Notes under the pieces: model-generated
Seen by the model: only the letters and a program-made list of their open reading frames with translations
Told to the model about the DNA's origin: nothing
Database searches by the model: none
Program-made: the position numbers and the translations under genes
DNA from: Tolumonas lignilytica
GTDB lineage: Bacteria; Pseudomonadota; Gammaproteobacteria; Enterobacterales; Aeromonadaceae
Length of the DNA stretch: 64,000 bases
Direction of reading: 5' to 3'
Assembly: GCF_000527035.1 (NCBI RefSeq)
Contig: NZ_AZUK01000001.1
Span: 124,001-188,000 of the forward strand
In this document: positions 1 to 9,359 of the stretch, piece by piece
Numbering within the stretch: position 1 is the first letter of the stretch
Layout: every line of letters begins with the position of its first letter

Positions 1-888
1 CTCTCCGGGATCGCGGCGGTGATGTTAGATGGGTTGTTATACGGTAGCGGAGATGCAGTGGTTGGCATTAATCCGGCGACAGACAGTTTACCAGGATTAG
101 CAAAACTGAATCACATGCTGGATGACGTGATTCAACGCTTTGAAATTCCAACCCAATCGTGTGTGCTCACCCACGTCACGAACACCATTGAATTGATCAA
201 TCGCGGTGTGCCGGTTGATCTGGTCTTTCAATCTATTGCCGGCACAGAAAAAGCCAACGCGGGATTCGGTGTCACCCTCTCGATTCTGGCGGAAGCCGAA
301 GCGGCTGCACAAAGTCTGAACAGAGGCACCATTGGCAAGAACGTGATGTATTTTGAAACGGGTCAGGGAAGTTGTTTGTCAGCCAATGCGCATTTTGGTG
401 TCGATCAGCAAACCTGTGAAGCCCGAGCTTATGCCGTGGCCAGAAAATTCAAACCGCTGCTGACCAACACCGTAGTCGGATTCATTGGACCGGAATATCT
501 CTACGACGGTAAACAGATTATTCGGGCAGGATTGGAAGATCATTTCTGCGGAAAATTACTCGGTGTACCGCTGGGTTGTGATGTCTGCTACACCAATCAT
601 GCTGAAGCAGATCAGGATGATATGGATACCCTGCTGACCTTGTTGGCCACAGCAGGGCTGACGTTCCTGATTGGGGTTCCCGGTGCCGATGACATCATGC
701 TGAACTACCAAAGTACCTCATTTCATGACGCACTTTATATCCGTGATTTACTGGGGCTGAAACGTGCGCCGGAGTTCGACCACTGGCTGGAAAAAATGCG
801 CCTGATCGATACACAAGGTCATCTTCTGGATCCGTCCCGACAACATCCGTTGTTGACCCAACTACCCTCTCTGGGGAGTGCTGCATGA
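1..888 (+). CDS. eutB: Ethanolamine ammonia-lyase large subunit EutB (5'-truncated by window edge)
   Basis: This is the catalytic heavy chain of the adenosylcobalamin-dependent lyase that splits ethanolamine into acetaldehyde and ammonia in the cytoplasm. The frame is open from base 1, so about 295 C-terminal residues are present; E. coli EutB has about 453, and the N-terminal third lies outside the window. Recognition rests on the conserved stretch LLYGSGDAVVGINPATDS near residue 12 of the fragment, and on CYTNHAEADQ and GADDIMLNYQ further on, all in the order found in E. coli EutB. The stop overlaps the eutC start by 4 bases, the usual translational coupling of the two subunits. Whether a wider eut microcompartment operon lies upstream cannot be seen. 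Identification is secure; only the true start is unknown. Confidence 0.96.
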   Translation, partial: LSGIAAVMLDGLLYGSGDAVVGINPATDSLPGLAKLNHMLDDVIQRFEIPTQSCVLTHVTNTIELINRGVPVDLVFQSIAGTEKANAGFGVTLSILAEAEAAAQSLNRGTIGKNVMYFETGQGSCLSANAHFGVDQQTCEARAYAVARKFKPLLTNTVVGFIGPEYLYDGKQIIRAGLEDHFCGKLLGVPLGCDVCYTNHAEADQDDMDTLLTLLATAGLTFLIGVPGADDIMLNYQSTSFHDALYIRDLLGLKRAPEFDHWLEKMRLIDTQGHLLDPSRQHPLLTQLPSLGSAA

Positions 889-1676
889 ACAAACAATTAA
901 TCCATCAGAATCCCTGGGATGAACTGAAACAATTTACGGCCGCCAGAATTGCGTTAGGACGGACAGGCAGTAGCTTGCCAACCGAAGAATTGCTGAAATT
1001 TGGTCTGGCACATGCACAAGCCCGGGATGCCGTACACCAGCCCTTTGGTATAGACGCATTGGCAGAAGAATTGCATCAACAAGGATTTTCCACACTACAG
1101 GCCTATAGTGCGGCCGCTGATCGTGAAACCTATTTGCGTCGTCCCGATTTAGGTCGCGAATTGGCGAATGAATCACGTGAGTGGCTGAAACAACAGGCTG
1201 TTGAGCCGATAGAACTGGTGATCGTAGTGGGTGATGGCCTATCTTCTACTGCCATCCATCGCAATACCGTACCTTTTTTATTGGAGTTACGCCCGCGCCT
1301 TGAAGCACTCGGCATTGCAATCGGCCCCATTGTTCTAACCCGACAAGCTCGCGTCGCGATTGGCGATGACATTGCTGAGAGCCTGAAAGCAAAGGCAGTA
1401 GCGGTACTGATCGGTGAACGCCCGGGTTTATCCTCGCCTGACAGCATGGGAATTTATCTCACCTGGTCACCCCAGGTCGGTTTATTAGATTCCGAACGCA
1501 ATTGCATATCAAACGTGCGTCCAGAAGGTCTCAACTACCCTGAGGCCGCACATAAACTTAGCTGGCTGCTGGGAGAAGCATTTCGCCGCCAGATTAGCGG
1601 TATTAACCTCAAAGATGAAAGTGATAATTTTCCAGATATTTTGTTGCAATATAAAACATCAGCTACACTCATATAA
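885..1676 (+). CDS. eutC: Ethanolamine ammonia-lyase small subunit EutC
   Basis: This is the light chain that, with EutB, forms the B12-binding ethanolamine ammonia-lyase. At 263 residues it is somewhat shorter than the roughly 295-residue E. coli protein, mainly because the N-terminal extension is short. Diagnostic blocks are TAARIALGRTGSSLPTEE near residue 19, VVGDGLSSTAIH near 118 and ERPGLSSPDSMGIYLTW near 180, all typical of the EutC family. The ATG lies inside the eutB stop (ATGA overlap), so the start is well fixed. It is the last gene of the transcript: a rho-independent terminator follows about 60 bases downstream, and the next gene is ldhA, not another eut gene. Acetaldehyde made here would need a dehydrogenase or reductase encoded elsewhere. 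Confidence 0.96.
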   Translation: MNKQLIHQNPWDELKQFTAARIALGRTGSSLPTEELLKFGLAHAQARDAVHQPFGIDALAEELHQQGFSTLQAYSAAADRETYLRRPDLGRELANESREWLKQQAVEPIELVIVVGDGLSSTAIHRNTVPFLLELRPRLEALGIAIGPIVLTRQARVAIGDDIAESLKAKAVAVLIGERPGLSSPDSMGIYLTWSPQVGLLDSERNCISNVRPEGLNYPEAAHKLSWLLGEAFRRQISGINLKDESDNFPDILLQYKTSATLI

Positions 1677-1736
1677 GTCCATCGTCATCCATCATCTGTT
1701 GTTTTATATACTCCCCCGTTGTTCGATGTTATTTAA

Positions 1737-1760
1737 GGAGCCTCTGGCTCCTTTCTTTTT
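1737..1760 (+). terminator. Rho-independent terminator after eutBC
   Basis: A GGAGCC / GGCTCC stem with a 3-base loop is followed at once by a T-rich run (TTTCTTTTT). It lies 61 bases after the eutC stop. Confidence 0.75.
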
Positions 1761-1819
1761 GGGCATTTTAGAACTGAACAACAGATTTGTACGTATATCT
1801 TGATATGCATCATAATTTA

Positions 1820-1849
1820 TTGACGATACCGCAAATAATGATGTAATTT
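1820..1849 (+). promoter_or_regulatory. Candidate sigma70 promoter for ldhA
   Basis: TTGACG (1820-1825) and TAATTT (1844-1849) are separated by 18 bases, about 30 bases before the ldhA ATG. The -10 overlaps a small GATGTA/TACATC inverted repeat. This is called by consensus only; no start site is known. Confidence 0.45.
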
Positions 1850-1878
1850 TACTACATCTTTTAGGTGGAGACGTACCT

Positions 1879-2868
1879 ATGAAAATCGCATTATTTAGTG
1901 CCAAAGCATACGACCGCGACTATTTTGAACAAGCCAATCAGCCATTTGGTTATGAACTGGACTATTTCGATGTTCGCTTAGAACAAAAGACGCTACGTCT
2001 GGCTCATGGCTACCCAGTGGTCTGTGCTTTCGTCAATGACGACTTATCACGTCCTGTATTAACTGATTTGGCCAACAATGGAACTCGGTTATTGGCCATG
2101 CGTTGCGCCGGATACAACAATGTTGATTTGATTGCAGCCAAAGAACTTGGTATCACCGTGGTACGTGTTCCAGCCTACTCACCAGAAGCGGTTGCAGAGC
2201 ATAGTGTCGGGCTGATGATGACATTAAATCGCCGTATTCATAAAGCCTACCAGCGGACACGCGATGCCAACTTTGCTCTGGATGGTTTGGTTGGGTTCAA
2301 TATGTTTGGCAAAACAGCGGGCATCATCGGAACCGGTAAAATTGGTATTGCAACACTCAGAATTTTAAAAGGTTTTGGGATGCGTCTATTGGTGAATGAT
2401 CCCTATCCGAGTCAGGCTGCGCTCGAACTGGGTGCTGAGTATGTCGATCTGGATACGTTATTCCGAGAATCGGATGTGATCAGCCTGCACTGCCCTCTGT
2501 TTAAAGAAAACTACCATCTTCTCAATGCTGAATCATTCGCCAAAATGAAAAAAGGGGTGATGATCATCAATACCAGTCGAGGCGCTTTGTTAAGTGCTCA
2601 AGATGCAATCGAAGCATTGAAACAAGGCAAGATTGGCGCTCTTGGTTTAGATGTTTATGAAGAAGAGAGTGAACTGTTCTTTGAAGATAAATCGAATGAA
2701 GTGATCACCGATGACACCTTCCGTCGGTTATCCGCCTGTCATAATGTTTTGTTTACCGGACATCAGGCATTTCTGACTCGGGAAGCATTGCTATCGATTG
2801 CCAGCACTACATTGAACAATACTAAAATCTTCATTGAAAACGGAAAAAGCGGCAACGAAGTGGAGTAA
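1879..2868 (+). CDS. ldhA: Fermentative D-lactate dehydrogenase LdhA
   Basis: This NADH-dependent enzyme reduces pyruvate to D-lactate, a cytoplasmic redox-balancing step of mixed-acid fermentation. The 329 residues equal the E. coli LdhA length, and identity to it looks high throughout (for example RVPAYSPEAVAEH and NRRIHKAYQRTRDANF). The Rossmann glycine motif GTGKIG is near residue 151. The catalytic arginine sits in NTSRGAL near 233, and the catalytic histidine in FTGHQAF near 294; these are the D-2-hydroxyacid dehydrogenase signature residues. The start has a GGTGGAG ribosome binding site 8 bases upstream. The gene is monocistronic, between the eutC terminator and its own terminator. Other 2-hydroxyacid dehydrogenases share the fold, but the full-length match makes LdhA the clear choice. 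Confidence 0.96.
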   Translation: MKIALFSAKAYDRDYFEQANQPFGYELDYFDVRLEQKTLRLAHGYPVVCAFVNDDLSRPVLTDLANNGTRLLAMRCAGYNNVDLIAAKELGITVVRVPAYSPEAVAEHSVGLMMTLNRRIHKAYQRTRDANFALDGLVGFNMFGKTAGIIGTGKIGIATLRILKGFGMRLLVNDPYPSQAALELGAEYVDLDTLFRESDVISLHCPLFKENYHLLNAESFAKMKKGVMIINTSRGALLSAQDAIEALKQGKIGALGLDVYEEESELFFEDKSNEVITDDTFRRLSACHNVLFTGHQAFLTREALLSIASTTLNNTKIFIENGKSGNEVE

Positions 2869-2895
2869 ATTTACAACACATTAATACTTTTATCA

Positions 2896-2917
2896 GGGGA
2901 AGCATTGCTTCCCCTTT
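2896..2917 (+). terminator. Terminator after ldhA
   Basis: A GGGGAAG / CTTCCCC hairpin with a 5-base loop sits 28 bases after the ldhA stop and is followed by a short TTT run. The stem is good but the U-tract is weak. Confidence 0.6.
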
Positions 2918-3086
2918 GTATATATAGAATTTGTTTATTTACTACATAAAAACTTCTTTGATCTAACTCTCAAATTCACTTGCACACGGCTGATCTGATC
3001 TCTAGAATCGCGCGGATTTTTACATAAATCTAACGTTCATCAGGATGATGAACCCTTTGTGTGAGTTATTAACCGGAGAATTTCTT

Positions 3087-3647
3087 GTGAGCGAAAAATT
3101 GGCTAATCCCGCACCATTAGGTCTGATGGGTTTTGGTATGACCACTGTGTTGCTGAACATCCATAATGCAGGCTTCTTCCCTCTCAGTGCGATGATTCTG
3201 GCAATGGGTCTGGCATATGGCGGTATGGCTCAAGTGATCGCAGGTATCCTTGAATTTAAAAAGGGCAATACCTTCGGCGTCACAGCATTTACCTCTTACG
3301 GTTTCTTTTGGATCAGCCTGGTATTCCTGATCCTGATGCCTAAATGGGGTTGGGCTGATGCAGCAAATGAAACATCGATGGGCTGCTATCTGCTGATGTG
3401 GGGTATTTTCACTCTGTTCATGTTCTTCGGTACCCTGAAGGGCCCTAAAGCACTGCAAGTGGTATTTGGTTCTCTGGTCGTATTGTTCTTCTTGCTGGCC
3501 GCCAAAGATTTCACTGGTAACGCAGCATTAGGTACATTCGCCGGTTTTGAAGGTATCTTCTGTGGTGCATCTGCCATTTATCTGGCAATGGCGGAAGTGC
3601 TGAACGAAAAATTCGGTCGTTCCGTACTGCCTGTTGGCGAAGCGTAA
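3087..3647 (+). CDS. satP: Acetate/succinate transporter SatP (AceTr/YaaH family)
   Basis: This small inner-membrane channel-like transporter of the GPR1/FUN34/YaaH family moves acetate and succinate with protons. The family signature [14 protein letters not shown] stands at residues 6-19. About six hydrophobic helices follow, with the conserved [14 protein letters not shown] block and the C-terminal [15 protein letters not shown] block. The frame is open back to an ATG at 3045, but I use the GTG at 3087: it has a GGAG ribosome binding site 8 bases upstream and gives 186 residues, against 188 in E. coli. Its position next to ldhA, with ackA elsewhere in the window, fits a role in fermentation-acid exchange. 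It is followed by a strong terminator shared with the convergent ndh gene. Confidence 0.94.
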   Translation: MSEKLANPAPLGLMGFGMTTVLLNIHNAGFFPLSAMILAMGLAYGGMAQVIAGILEFKKGNTFGVTAFTSYGFFWISLVFLILMPKWGWADAANETSMGCYLLMWGIFTLFMFFGTLKGPKALQVVFGSLVVLFFLLAAKDFTGNAALGTFAGFEGIFCGASAIYLAMAEVLNEKFGRSVLPVGEA

Positions 3648-3671
3648 TCCGCTAACAATTTAATAATAAAA

Positions 3672-3698
3672 AAACGCCGCATATTGCGGCGTTTTTTT
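3672..3698. terminator. Bidirectional terminator between satP and ndh
   Basis: A perfect ACGCCGC / GCGGCGT stem with a short ATATT loop is flanked by an A-run on one side and a T-run on the other. It can serve both convergent genes. Confidence 0.85.
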
Positions 3699-3716
3699 AT
3701 TGCTATCAACATGAAA

Positions 3717-5030
3717 TCAATGCAGTTTCAGGCGTGGACGCAGAATTCGGTTTAACTGACCAACCAACATGATCAAACCCGTTTTCACATAACCATAAAG
3801 CGCAACCTGGTGCATACGATACAGAGAAATATACATCACTCGAGCGATACGACCTTCGATCATCATCGAACCCCGCATCAGGTTCCCCATCAGGCTACCT
3901 ACCGTAGAGAAGTTACTCAGGGAAACCAGAGAACCATAATCCACATATTGGTAAGGTTTCAGTTCACCACCGTTGATCTGGGCAAGAATATTTTTCATGC
4001 ACTGTGTGGCCATCTGGTGAGCAGATTGCGCGCGTGGCGGAACCAATTTCCCGTCTTCCATCGCGCAGGCAGCACAATCACCTATCGCATAGATATGGTC
4101 ATCCAGTGTTGTTTGCAATGTGCCCTTAACAACCAGTTGGTTACCACGGTTGGTTTCCAAACCACCAATTTCTTTCATGAAATCAGGCGCTTTAACGCCA
4201 GCCGCCCAGACCATCAAGTCAGCTTCAATCAGTTCACCATCTTTAGTCATCAACCCTTTATCAGTTGCTTCACTGACGAAGGTAGCAGTACGGATATCGA
4301 CACCCAACTCGACTAATTCATGATGAGCCGCAGAAGAAATACGCTCTGGCAATGCCGGCAAAATACGTGGCCCAGCTTCAACGACAGTAACCTTGAGGCT
4401 ACGGCGTGACAGATTTTTATAGCCATAGGCCGTCAATTCTTCTACTGCATTATACAATTCAGCAGACAGTTCAATACCGGTTGCACCGGCACCAACAATC
4501 GCGATCTTGATATTGCCATCCTGAGGAATATCTGTGTTGCTGGTGGTGCGGGAACCCGCAAAGCGCAGGAACTTGTCCATCAGAATATTATGGAAACGGA
4601 ACGCCTGATCCGGGCTATCCAGGAAGATACAATTATCGCGAACACCTGGCGTGTTGAAATCATTAGAAACAGAGCCTAACGCAACGACCAGATAGTCATA
4701 CTCGATCTCACGTTCGCCTAACACCTCTTCGCCTTTTTCACCGAAGATAGGTGCTAATACAATACGTTTTTCTTCGCGTTTGATGTTGGTCAACGTGCCT
4801 AACTGGAATTCAAAAGCATTGTGGCGAGCCTGAGATTGATAGCTCAGCGCATCAACCCCTGCATCCAGTGAACCAGCAGCAACTTCATGCAACAACGGTT
4901 TCCATAAATGGGTGCGATTACGATCGACCAGCGTGATCTGCGCTTTACCTTTTTTACCCAATTTACGTCCCAGACGTGTGGCTAATTCCAAGCCACCTGC
5001 TCCACCACCAACAATGACAATTTTGGTCAT
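3717..5030 (-). CDS. ndh: NADH dehydrogenase type II Ndh
   Basis: This membrane-associated, non-proton-pumping FAD enzyme passes electrons from NADH to quinone. The 437 residues match the roughly 434 of E. coli Ndh. Two dinucleotide-binding folds are visible: [10 protein letters not shown] near residue 8 for FAD, and [17 protein letters not shown] near 178 for NADH. Further family blocks are [18 protein letters not shown], the quinone-side [14 protein letters not shown] near 330 and the C-terminal [14 protein letters not shown]. It is the last gene of the nagZ-ycfP-ndh cluster, which has the same order in E. coli. There are 65 bases between the ycfP stop and the ndh start, so ndh may also have its own promoter there, as it does in E. 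coli; no clear FNR site was found. Confidence 0.97.
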   Translation of the reverse strand: MTKIVIVGGGAGGLELATRLGRKLGKKGKAQITLVDRNRTHLWKPLLHEVAAGSLDAGVDALSYQSQARHNAFEFQLGTLTNIKREEKRIVLAPIFGEKGEEVLGEREIEYDYLVVALGSVSNDFNTPGVRDNCIFLDSPDQAFRFHNILMDKFLRFAGSRTTSNTDIPQDGNIKIAIVGAGATGIELSAELYNAVEELTAYGYKNLSRRSLKVTVVEAGPRILPALPERISSAAHHELVELGVDIRTATFVSEATDKGLMTKDGELIEADLMVWAAGVKAPDFMKEIGGLETNRGNQLVVKGTLQTTLDDHIYAIGDCAACAMEDGKLVPPRAQSAHQMATQCMKNILAQINGGELKPYQYVDYGSLVSLSNFSTVGSLMGNLMRGSMMIEGRIARVMYISLYRMHQVALYGYVKTGLIMLVGQLNRILRPRLKLH

Positions 5031-5095
5031 ACCAGAAACACCTTTTTCATAACTTATGTTAAGGATGCGTTACACACCCTCAATGACCACTTACA

Positions 5096-5638
5096 TCAAC
5101 TCGCATTTTTAAATGCTTTAATTCGTTGCAAGTGAGACGACAGATCTTTGAATTTATGGGTTTGTTGCTCATCCCATACAATGTCGTAATAATCTTTCAA
5201 TGCATCCACTGTTTGGCTATTATCCATGACTTCATCGTTAACAGAAAGGATACAAATACACTTTCCTGCATTTTTTTTACGAAATTCAGTTACACATTTT
5301 GATGCGATGTCGGTGTATTCTTCCGGCCGTTCAATTTTTCCCTGCATATTCTCTTCAGGAAAAAGATTAGGATTTATAATTACCTGTCGAATTCCGCATA
5401 AAAAGCCAATCCGTTCGCTCCAATATCCACCTAAACCCACACCACAAATCAGCGGATTGGGATCTTCTGTCGCGGTAATTTCACGATGGACTTCTTTTAA
5501 CAAGTGACTCATATCCTGCCGGGGATGAACAGTGCTGTAGCTAATCATGCGCACATCAGGATCGATAAATCGGAGTTGCATGACCTTTTCATAGTTACCA
5601 GGGCTGGTAGCATCAAAACCGTGCAGATAAATAATCAT
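5096..5638 (-). CDS. ycfP: YcfP family alpha/beta-hydrolase-like protein (UPF0227)
   Basis: This is a small cytoplasmic esterase-like protein of unknown physiological role. The sequence starts [15 protein letters not shown], where LHGF is the oxyanion-region motif of alpha/beta hydrolases. The nucleophile-elbow-like GVGLGGYW lies near residue 75; it has Leu where a classical GxSxG has Ser, as E. coli YcfP also does. DEQQTHKF near the C-terminus carries the presumed histidine. The frame extends 7 codons further upstream, but the ATG at 5638 has a GAGGA ribosome binding site 8 bases before it and gives 180 residues, the E. coli length. It lies between nagZ and ndh in the same order as in enterobacteria. 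The catalytic status is doubtful because the serine is missing. Confidence 0.9.
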   Translation of the reverse strand: MIIYLHGFDATSPGNYEKVMQLRFIDPDVRMISYSTVHPRQDMSHLLKEVHREITATEDPNPLICGVGLGGYWSERIGFLCGIRQVIINPNLFPEENMQGKIERPEEYTDIASKCVTEFRKKNAGKCICILSVNDEVMDNSQTVDALKDYYDIVWDEQQTHKFKDLSSHLQRIKAFKNAS

Positions 5639-5743
5639 GGTGGATTCCTCAATCAACAACCTTGTCAGAAACCACCATAGCAGGTCTTATACCTTGAGGT
5701 CATGGTCAAGCCATGAAAGGCTGCTTAAGATCAAAATATACAG

Positions 5744-6748
5744 TTAATTAACAAACTCTTCGCTAAATCGACGCACTTTGTCTTGCGTGTTTTTCCAGCG
5801 GCTTGTTTCCGTTAAACGCCGCCAATCACCAGCATGATGGCTCAGTAAGGTGTTGGCCCGGCTTTCAGGTGGATTTTTTAAGCCATCCAGAATAGCAATA
5901 GCGCCTGCCCTATTGTTACAAGCAAGCAACATATCACAACCTGCCGCCAATGCCGCTTGTGCTCTCTCGGGATACCCGCCGGCAACAGCAGCGCCTTCCA
6001 TGGTTAAATCATCACTGAAGATCACCCCTTGGAAACCATATTTTTGACGCAATATTTCTTGTAACCAAAACTGGGAAAATCCGGCTGGCTTGTCATCTAA
6101 TTCGGTATAGATCACATGGGCTGGCATCAGTGCATCTAATTTTCCGGTTGGAATGAGCTTTCGGAATGGCAACAAATCATAGGCTTCTATTTCTTCCCAA
6201 CTGCGATTATCACGAGGGCTTTCCAGATGAGAATCCGCGCGGACACTGCCATGGCCGGGAAAATGTTTACCTGTCGCCTTCATTCCCGCTTCATGCATAC
6301 CGTCAATGAATGCTTCTGCCAGTTGAATCACCTGCTCCGGATCACTACTGAAACTTCGGTTGCCGATCACATTGCTGCCTCGATCCAGATCCAAGACAGG
6401 TGCAAAACTGAGGTCAATATCCAAAGCCAGCAATTCTGCAGCCATGAGCCATCCACAGTCTTGAGCCAGGTTGGCCACTTGATTACCAGCATGATGCAAA
6501 AGGCCCATGGGCGGAATACGGGAAAAGCCATCCCGAAAACGTTGTACCCGCCCACCTTCATGATCAACCGCAATCAACAGTGGTTTAGAGGCGGCCTGTC
6601 GGATTGCACTGACTAATGCAGATAATTGTGATCGGTCATGGTAATTGCGCGAGAATAAAATGACACCGCCAACCGTGGGATGAGCCAGGATTTCCCGCTC
6701 TTCCGAATCCAGTTCACAGGCTTGAACATCTAACATCAAAGGACCCAT
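5744..6748 (-). CDS. nagZ: Beta-N-acetylglucosaminidase NagZ (GH3)
   Basis: This cytoplasmic glycosidase removes GlcNAc from anhydro-muropeptides during peptidoglycan recycling, producing the signal that induces AmpC in species that have it. The 334 residues fit the family (341 in E. coli). Visible features are the start MGPLMLDVQ, AVDHEGGRVQRFRDGFSRIP near residue 58, the flexible catalytic loop KHFPGHGSVRADSH near 165 and the nucleophile aspartate in FSDDLTMEGAA near 245. A longer reading from a TTG at 6760 is possible, but the ATG at 6748 has GGGGA 5 bases upstream and matches the E. coli N-terminus. It is followed by ycfP and ndh on the same strand, a conserved cluster. Confidence 0.96.
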   Translation of the reverse strand: MGPLMLDVQACELDSEEREILAHPTVGGVILFSRNYHDRSQLSALVSAIRQAASKPLLIAVDHEGGRVQRFRDGFSRIPPMGLLHHAGNQVANLAQDCGWLMAAELLALDIDLSFAPVLDLDRGSNVIGNRSFSSDPEQVIQLAEAFIDGMHEAGMKATGKHFPGHGSVRADSHLESPRDNRSWEEIEAYDLLPFRKLIPTGKLDALMPAHVIYTELDDKPAGFSQFWLQEILRQKYGFQGVIFSDDLTMEGAAVAGGYPERAQAALAAGCDMLLACNNRAGAIAILDGLKNPPESRANTLLSHHAGDWRRLTETSRWKNTQDKVRRFSEEFVN

Positions 6749-6912
6749 ACATCCCCGCAAAAAATTAAGAAATGAATTATTGTGACTATTCTATATATAG
6801 GCAGACAGGAAGTGTTACCATTTGCTGCATCAGAATGATTTACATCTGGTCATGTTTTCTTTAGTTTTCATATGCGTAATGATTATCGAATTTAATACAA
6901 GGAGAGTAAGCC

Positions 6913-8076
6913 ATGGTTACACTGGATGAGATCCGCCAGTCCATTAATGAGATTGACACCCAGTTGCTCACTCTTTTTGCCAAACGCCGTGCAATTAGCA
7001 TTGAAGTAGCGAAAAACAAACTAAGCAGCCAGCGACCTATCCGTGATCAGCACAGAGAACAGGAATTATTGGCATATCTGACTCAGATCGGACGCCCAAT
7101 GGGGTTATCCGCCCATTTTATTCAACGCGTATTCCAACTGATAATTGAAGACTCTGTTTTAATTCAACAGGATTTTATTCAACAACAGAAAAACCCTAAT
7201 ATCGCGCAAACTGATAGCAGTGTAGCTTATTTGGGACCGCTGGGTTCCTATTCCAGTCTGGCCGCCCGTAAATTCCTAGGGCGGGAAGTTTCAGAAATTA
7301 AGGAAGTGAGCTGTAATAGTTTTAATCAGGTTTTTCAGGAAGTAGAAAGCGGTGCCTGTCATTATGGCGTATTGCCAATTGAAAATATGACATCAGGTTC
7401 AATCAATGAAGTCTATGACCTGATGCAACAAACCAGTTTATCCATCGTTGCAGAACTGACTTACCCGATTGACCATTGCCTATTAACGGCAGTTGAAACC
7501 GATATTGCCGATATTGAAGTCATTTATGGCCATCCTCAGCCGATTACGCAATCTTCTTACTATCTCGATAAGCACCCGCATATCAAAAAAATATTCTGTG
7601 ATTCGTCGTCAGCGGCCATGCTGAAAGTGAAAGAGCTGGCATCGCCGAATGCGGCAGCTATTGGCAGTGCGGATGGTGGCGATATTTACGGGTTGATCAA
7701 ACTGGCAAACGGGTTGGCTAACCAGCCAGATAACTGTACTCGTTTCTGGGTTGTCGCTCGTGAACCCGTGCGCGTGTCTCCGTTAGTACCGGCCAAAACG
7801 ACATTCATTATGTCGACGACACAAAAAACCGGTTCATTGGTGGAAGCTTTGCTTGTTTTACGGAATCACAACATCAACATGACCAAACTGGAATCACGTC
7901 CTATTCCCGGCAACCCATGGGAAGAAATGTTTTATGTGGATGTGGCCGCTAATCTTGAAAGCGATGAAATGCAGACTGCCATTAATGAACTGCAATCTTC
8001 CATACGCTATATCAAGATCCTTGGTTGCTATCCCAGTGAAGATGTACATCCTGTGAATAGCCCAACCGCGGAATAG
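6913..8076 (+). CDS. pheA: Bifunctional chorismate mutase / prephenate dehydratase PheA
   Basis: This cytoplasmic enzyme converts chorismate to prephenate and then to phenylpyruvate, committing flux to phenylalanine. The domains are an AroQ chorismate mutase at residues 1-90 (IDTQLLTLFAKRR), a prephenate dehydratase from about 103 to 285 (YLGPLGSYSSLAARKF, VLPIENMTSGS) and an ACT regulatory domain from about 298. The ACT domain has GSLVEALLVL and ESRPIPGNPW, the phenylalanine-binding blocks (GALV and ESRP in E. coli). The 387 residues match E. coli (386). The start has an AGGAGAG site 8 bases upstream. I saw no Phe-rich leader peptide with attenuator hairpins in the 160 bases before it, so regulation by attenuation is not supported here. 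It converges on aroG across a shared terminator. Confidence 0.97.
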   Translation: MVTLDEIRQSINEIDTQLLTLFAKRRAISIEVAKNKLSSQRPIRDQHREQELLAYLTQIGRPMGLSAHFIQRVFQLIIEDSVLIQQDFIQQQKNPNIAQTDSSVAYLGPLGSYSSLAARKFLGREVSEIKEVSCNSFNQVFQEVESGACHYGVLPIENMTSGSINEVYDLMQQTSLSIVAELTYPIDHCLLTAVETDIADIEVIYGHPQPITQSSYYLDKHPHIKKIFCDSSSAAMLKVKELASPNAAAIGSADGGDIYGLIKLANGLANQPDNCTRFWVVAREPVRVSPLVPAKTTFIMSTTQKTGSLVEALLVLRNHNINMTKLESRPIPGNPWEEMFYVDVAANLESDEMQTAINELQSSIRYIKILGCYPSEDVHPVNSPTAE

Positions 8077-8084
8077 AAAATAAA

Positions 8085-8117
8085 AAAGCCAGATAGCAAA
8101 CACTATCTGGCTTTTTT
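8085..8117. terminator. Bidirectional terminator between pheA and aroG
   Basis: A GCCAGATAG / CTATCTGGC stem with a 6-base loop is flanked by AAAAAA and TTTTTT runs, so it works for both convergent genes. Confidence 0.88.
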
Positions 8118-8133
8118 CAGAGACTTATTAAGC

Positions 8134-9186
8134 TTAAGCGCGACGCGCTTTAACGGCAGCAGCCAATTCTCGTAACAAGTTCGCAGTATCGTCCCAGCCA
8201 ATACAAGCATCGGTAATACTCTGACCGCAAACCAGTTCCTGACCTTCGACCAAGTCCTGACGACCTTCAACCAGATGGCTTTCGACCATAACACCCATGA
8301 TGTGGCGATTACCAGAAGCGATCTGACCACAGACATCAGTACAGACTTCCATCTGCTTCTTGAACTGTTTGGAACTGTTAGCATGGCTGAAATCGATCAT
8401 CATCTTGGTTGGCAAACCAGCCTTTTCCAGATCTTTTACGACAGCAGCAACGTGCTTGGCACTATAGTTCGGCTCTTTACCACCACGCAGAATAATGTGG
8501 CAGTCTTTATTGCCTTCAGTAGAAACAATTGCAGAATGACCAAATTTGGTGACAGATAAGAAATTATGCGGCGCACCGGCTGCACTGATCGCATCAATCG
8601 CTACTTTTGTGGTTCCGTCAGTACCATTTTTAAAGCCAACCGGGCAAGACAAGCCAGAGGCCAGCTCACGATGCACCTGAGACTCGGTAGTCCGGGCACC
8701 GATAGCACCCCAGCTCATCAAATCAGCCATATATTGCGGCGTGATCATATCGAGGAATTCGGTAGCGGTTGGCATACCCATATCGTTCAGATCCAGCAGC
8801 AACTTGCGGCCAATACGCAAACCATCATTGATTTTATAGCTGTTATCCAAAAACGGATCGTTGATCAGACCTTTCCAGCCAACCGTCGTACGTGGTTTTT
8901 CAAAATACACCCGCATGACAATTTCCAGTTGGTCTTTCAGCTCTTCACGCATAGCCAGCAAGCGCTTGCCATATTCAATCGCAGTTTCTGGGTCATGAAT
9001 AGAACATGGGCCAATGACGACCAACAAACGCTCATCCTGATCGTTGAGGATCTTATGAATGGCCTGACGACTTTCAAATGCCGTTTGCGTGGCAGTTTCA
9101 GTGGCAGGATACCGCTCCAAAAGAGCAATCGGCGGTAATAATTCTTTGATCTCTTTGATCCTTACATCGTCTGTCTGATACATCAT
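8134..9186 (-). CDS. aroG: DAHP synthase, AroG type (phenylalanine-sensitive class)
   Basis: This enzyme condenses phosphoenolpyruvate and erythrose 4-phosphate to DAHP, the first step of the shikimate pathway. It is a type I DAHP synthase: metal and substrate motifs are GPCSIHDPETA near residue 62, [16 protein letters not shown] near 95, [20 protein letters not shown] near 163 and MIDFSHANSSKQ near 264. The closest family member I recall is E. coli AroG (start MNYQNDDLRIKEIKELLPP), so feedback by phenylalanine is inferred. The start at 9186 gives 350 residues as in E. coli. A second ATG at 9183 has better spacing to the AGAGG site, so either could be used. A second, AroF-type isoenzyme lies at 27.3 kb. 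I found no TyrR box here. Confidence 0.93.
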   Translation of the reverse strand: MMYQTDDVRIKEIKELLPPIALLERYPATETATQTAFESRQAIHKILNDQDERLLVVIGPCSIHDPETAIEYGKRLLAMREELKDQLEIVMRVYFEKPRTTVGWKGLINDPFLDNSYKINDGLRIGRKLLLDLNDMGMPTATEFLDMITPQYMADLMSWGAIGARTTESQVHRELASGLSCPVGFKNGTDGTTKVAIDAISAAGAPHNFLSVTKFGHSAIVSTEGNKDCHIILRGGKEPNYSAKHVAAVVKDLEKAGLPTKMMIDFSHANSSKQFKKQMEVCTDVCGQIASGNRHIMGVMVESHLVEGRQDLVEGQELVCGQSITDACIGWDDTANLLRELAAAVKARRA

Positions 9187-9312
9187 GACCTCTACACTAT
9201 ATCTGCTTACAGGCAATTCCTATTTACCTGTTTGTGGCGAATCAATCTAGTTAGATTGCACCGCCCCGTCAATCATATTGTGACTTTGTTCGCCCGGAAC
9301 CGTTGTACAGGG

Positions 9313-9318
9313 TATAAT
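9313..9318 (+). promoter_or_regulatory. Candidate -10 element for the DEAD-box helicase gene
   Basis: A perfect TATAAT lies 42 bases before the start codon. No good -35 stands 16-18 bases upstream, so the promoter is only partly supported. Confidence 0.4.
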
Positions 9319-9359
9319 ACGCCAAGAGCTTGATGCCATAGATAACCAGGAGAGATACA

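Noticed and set aside
3810-4316. 168-codon open frame on the plus strand inside ndh
   Set aside because: It is antisense to ndh, is His/Thr-rich as expected of a reverse-frame shadow, and has no recognisable domain.
6749-6912. Possible phenylalanine attenuator before pheA
   Set aside because: No Phe-rich leader peptide and no terminator/antiterminator pair could be found.
8566-9138. 190-codon open frame on the plus strand inside aroG
   Set aside because: It lies fully antisense to the well-conserved aroG coding region, has no ribosome binding site and no family resemblance.
9187-9359. TyrR box upstream of aroG
   Set aside because: Only a TGTAAG half-site resembles the consensus; the second half does not match.
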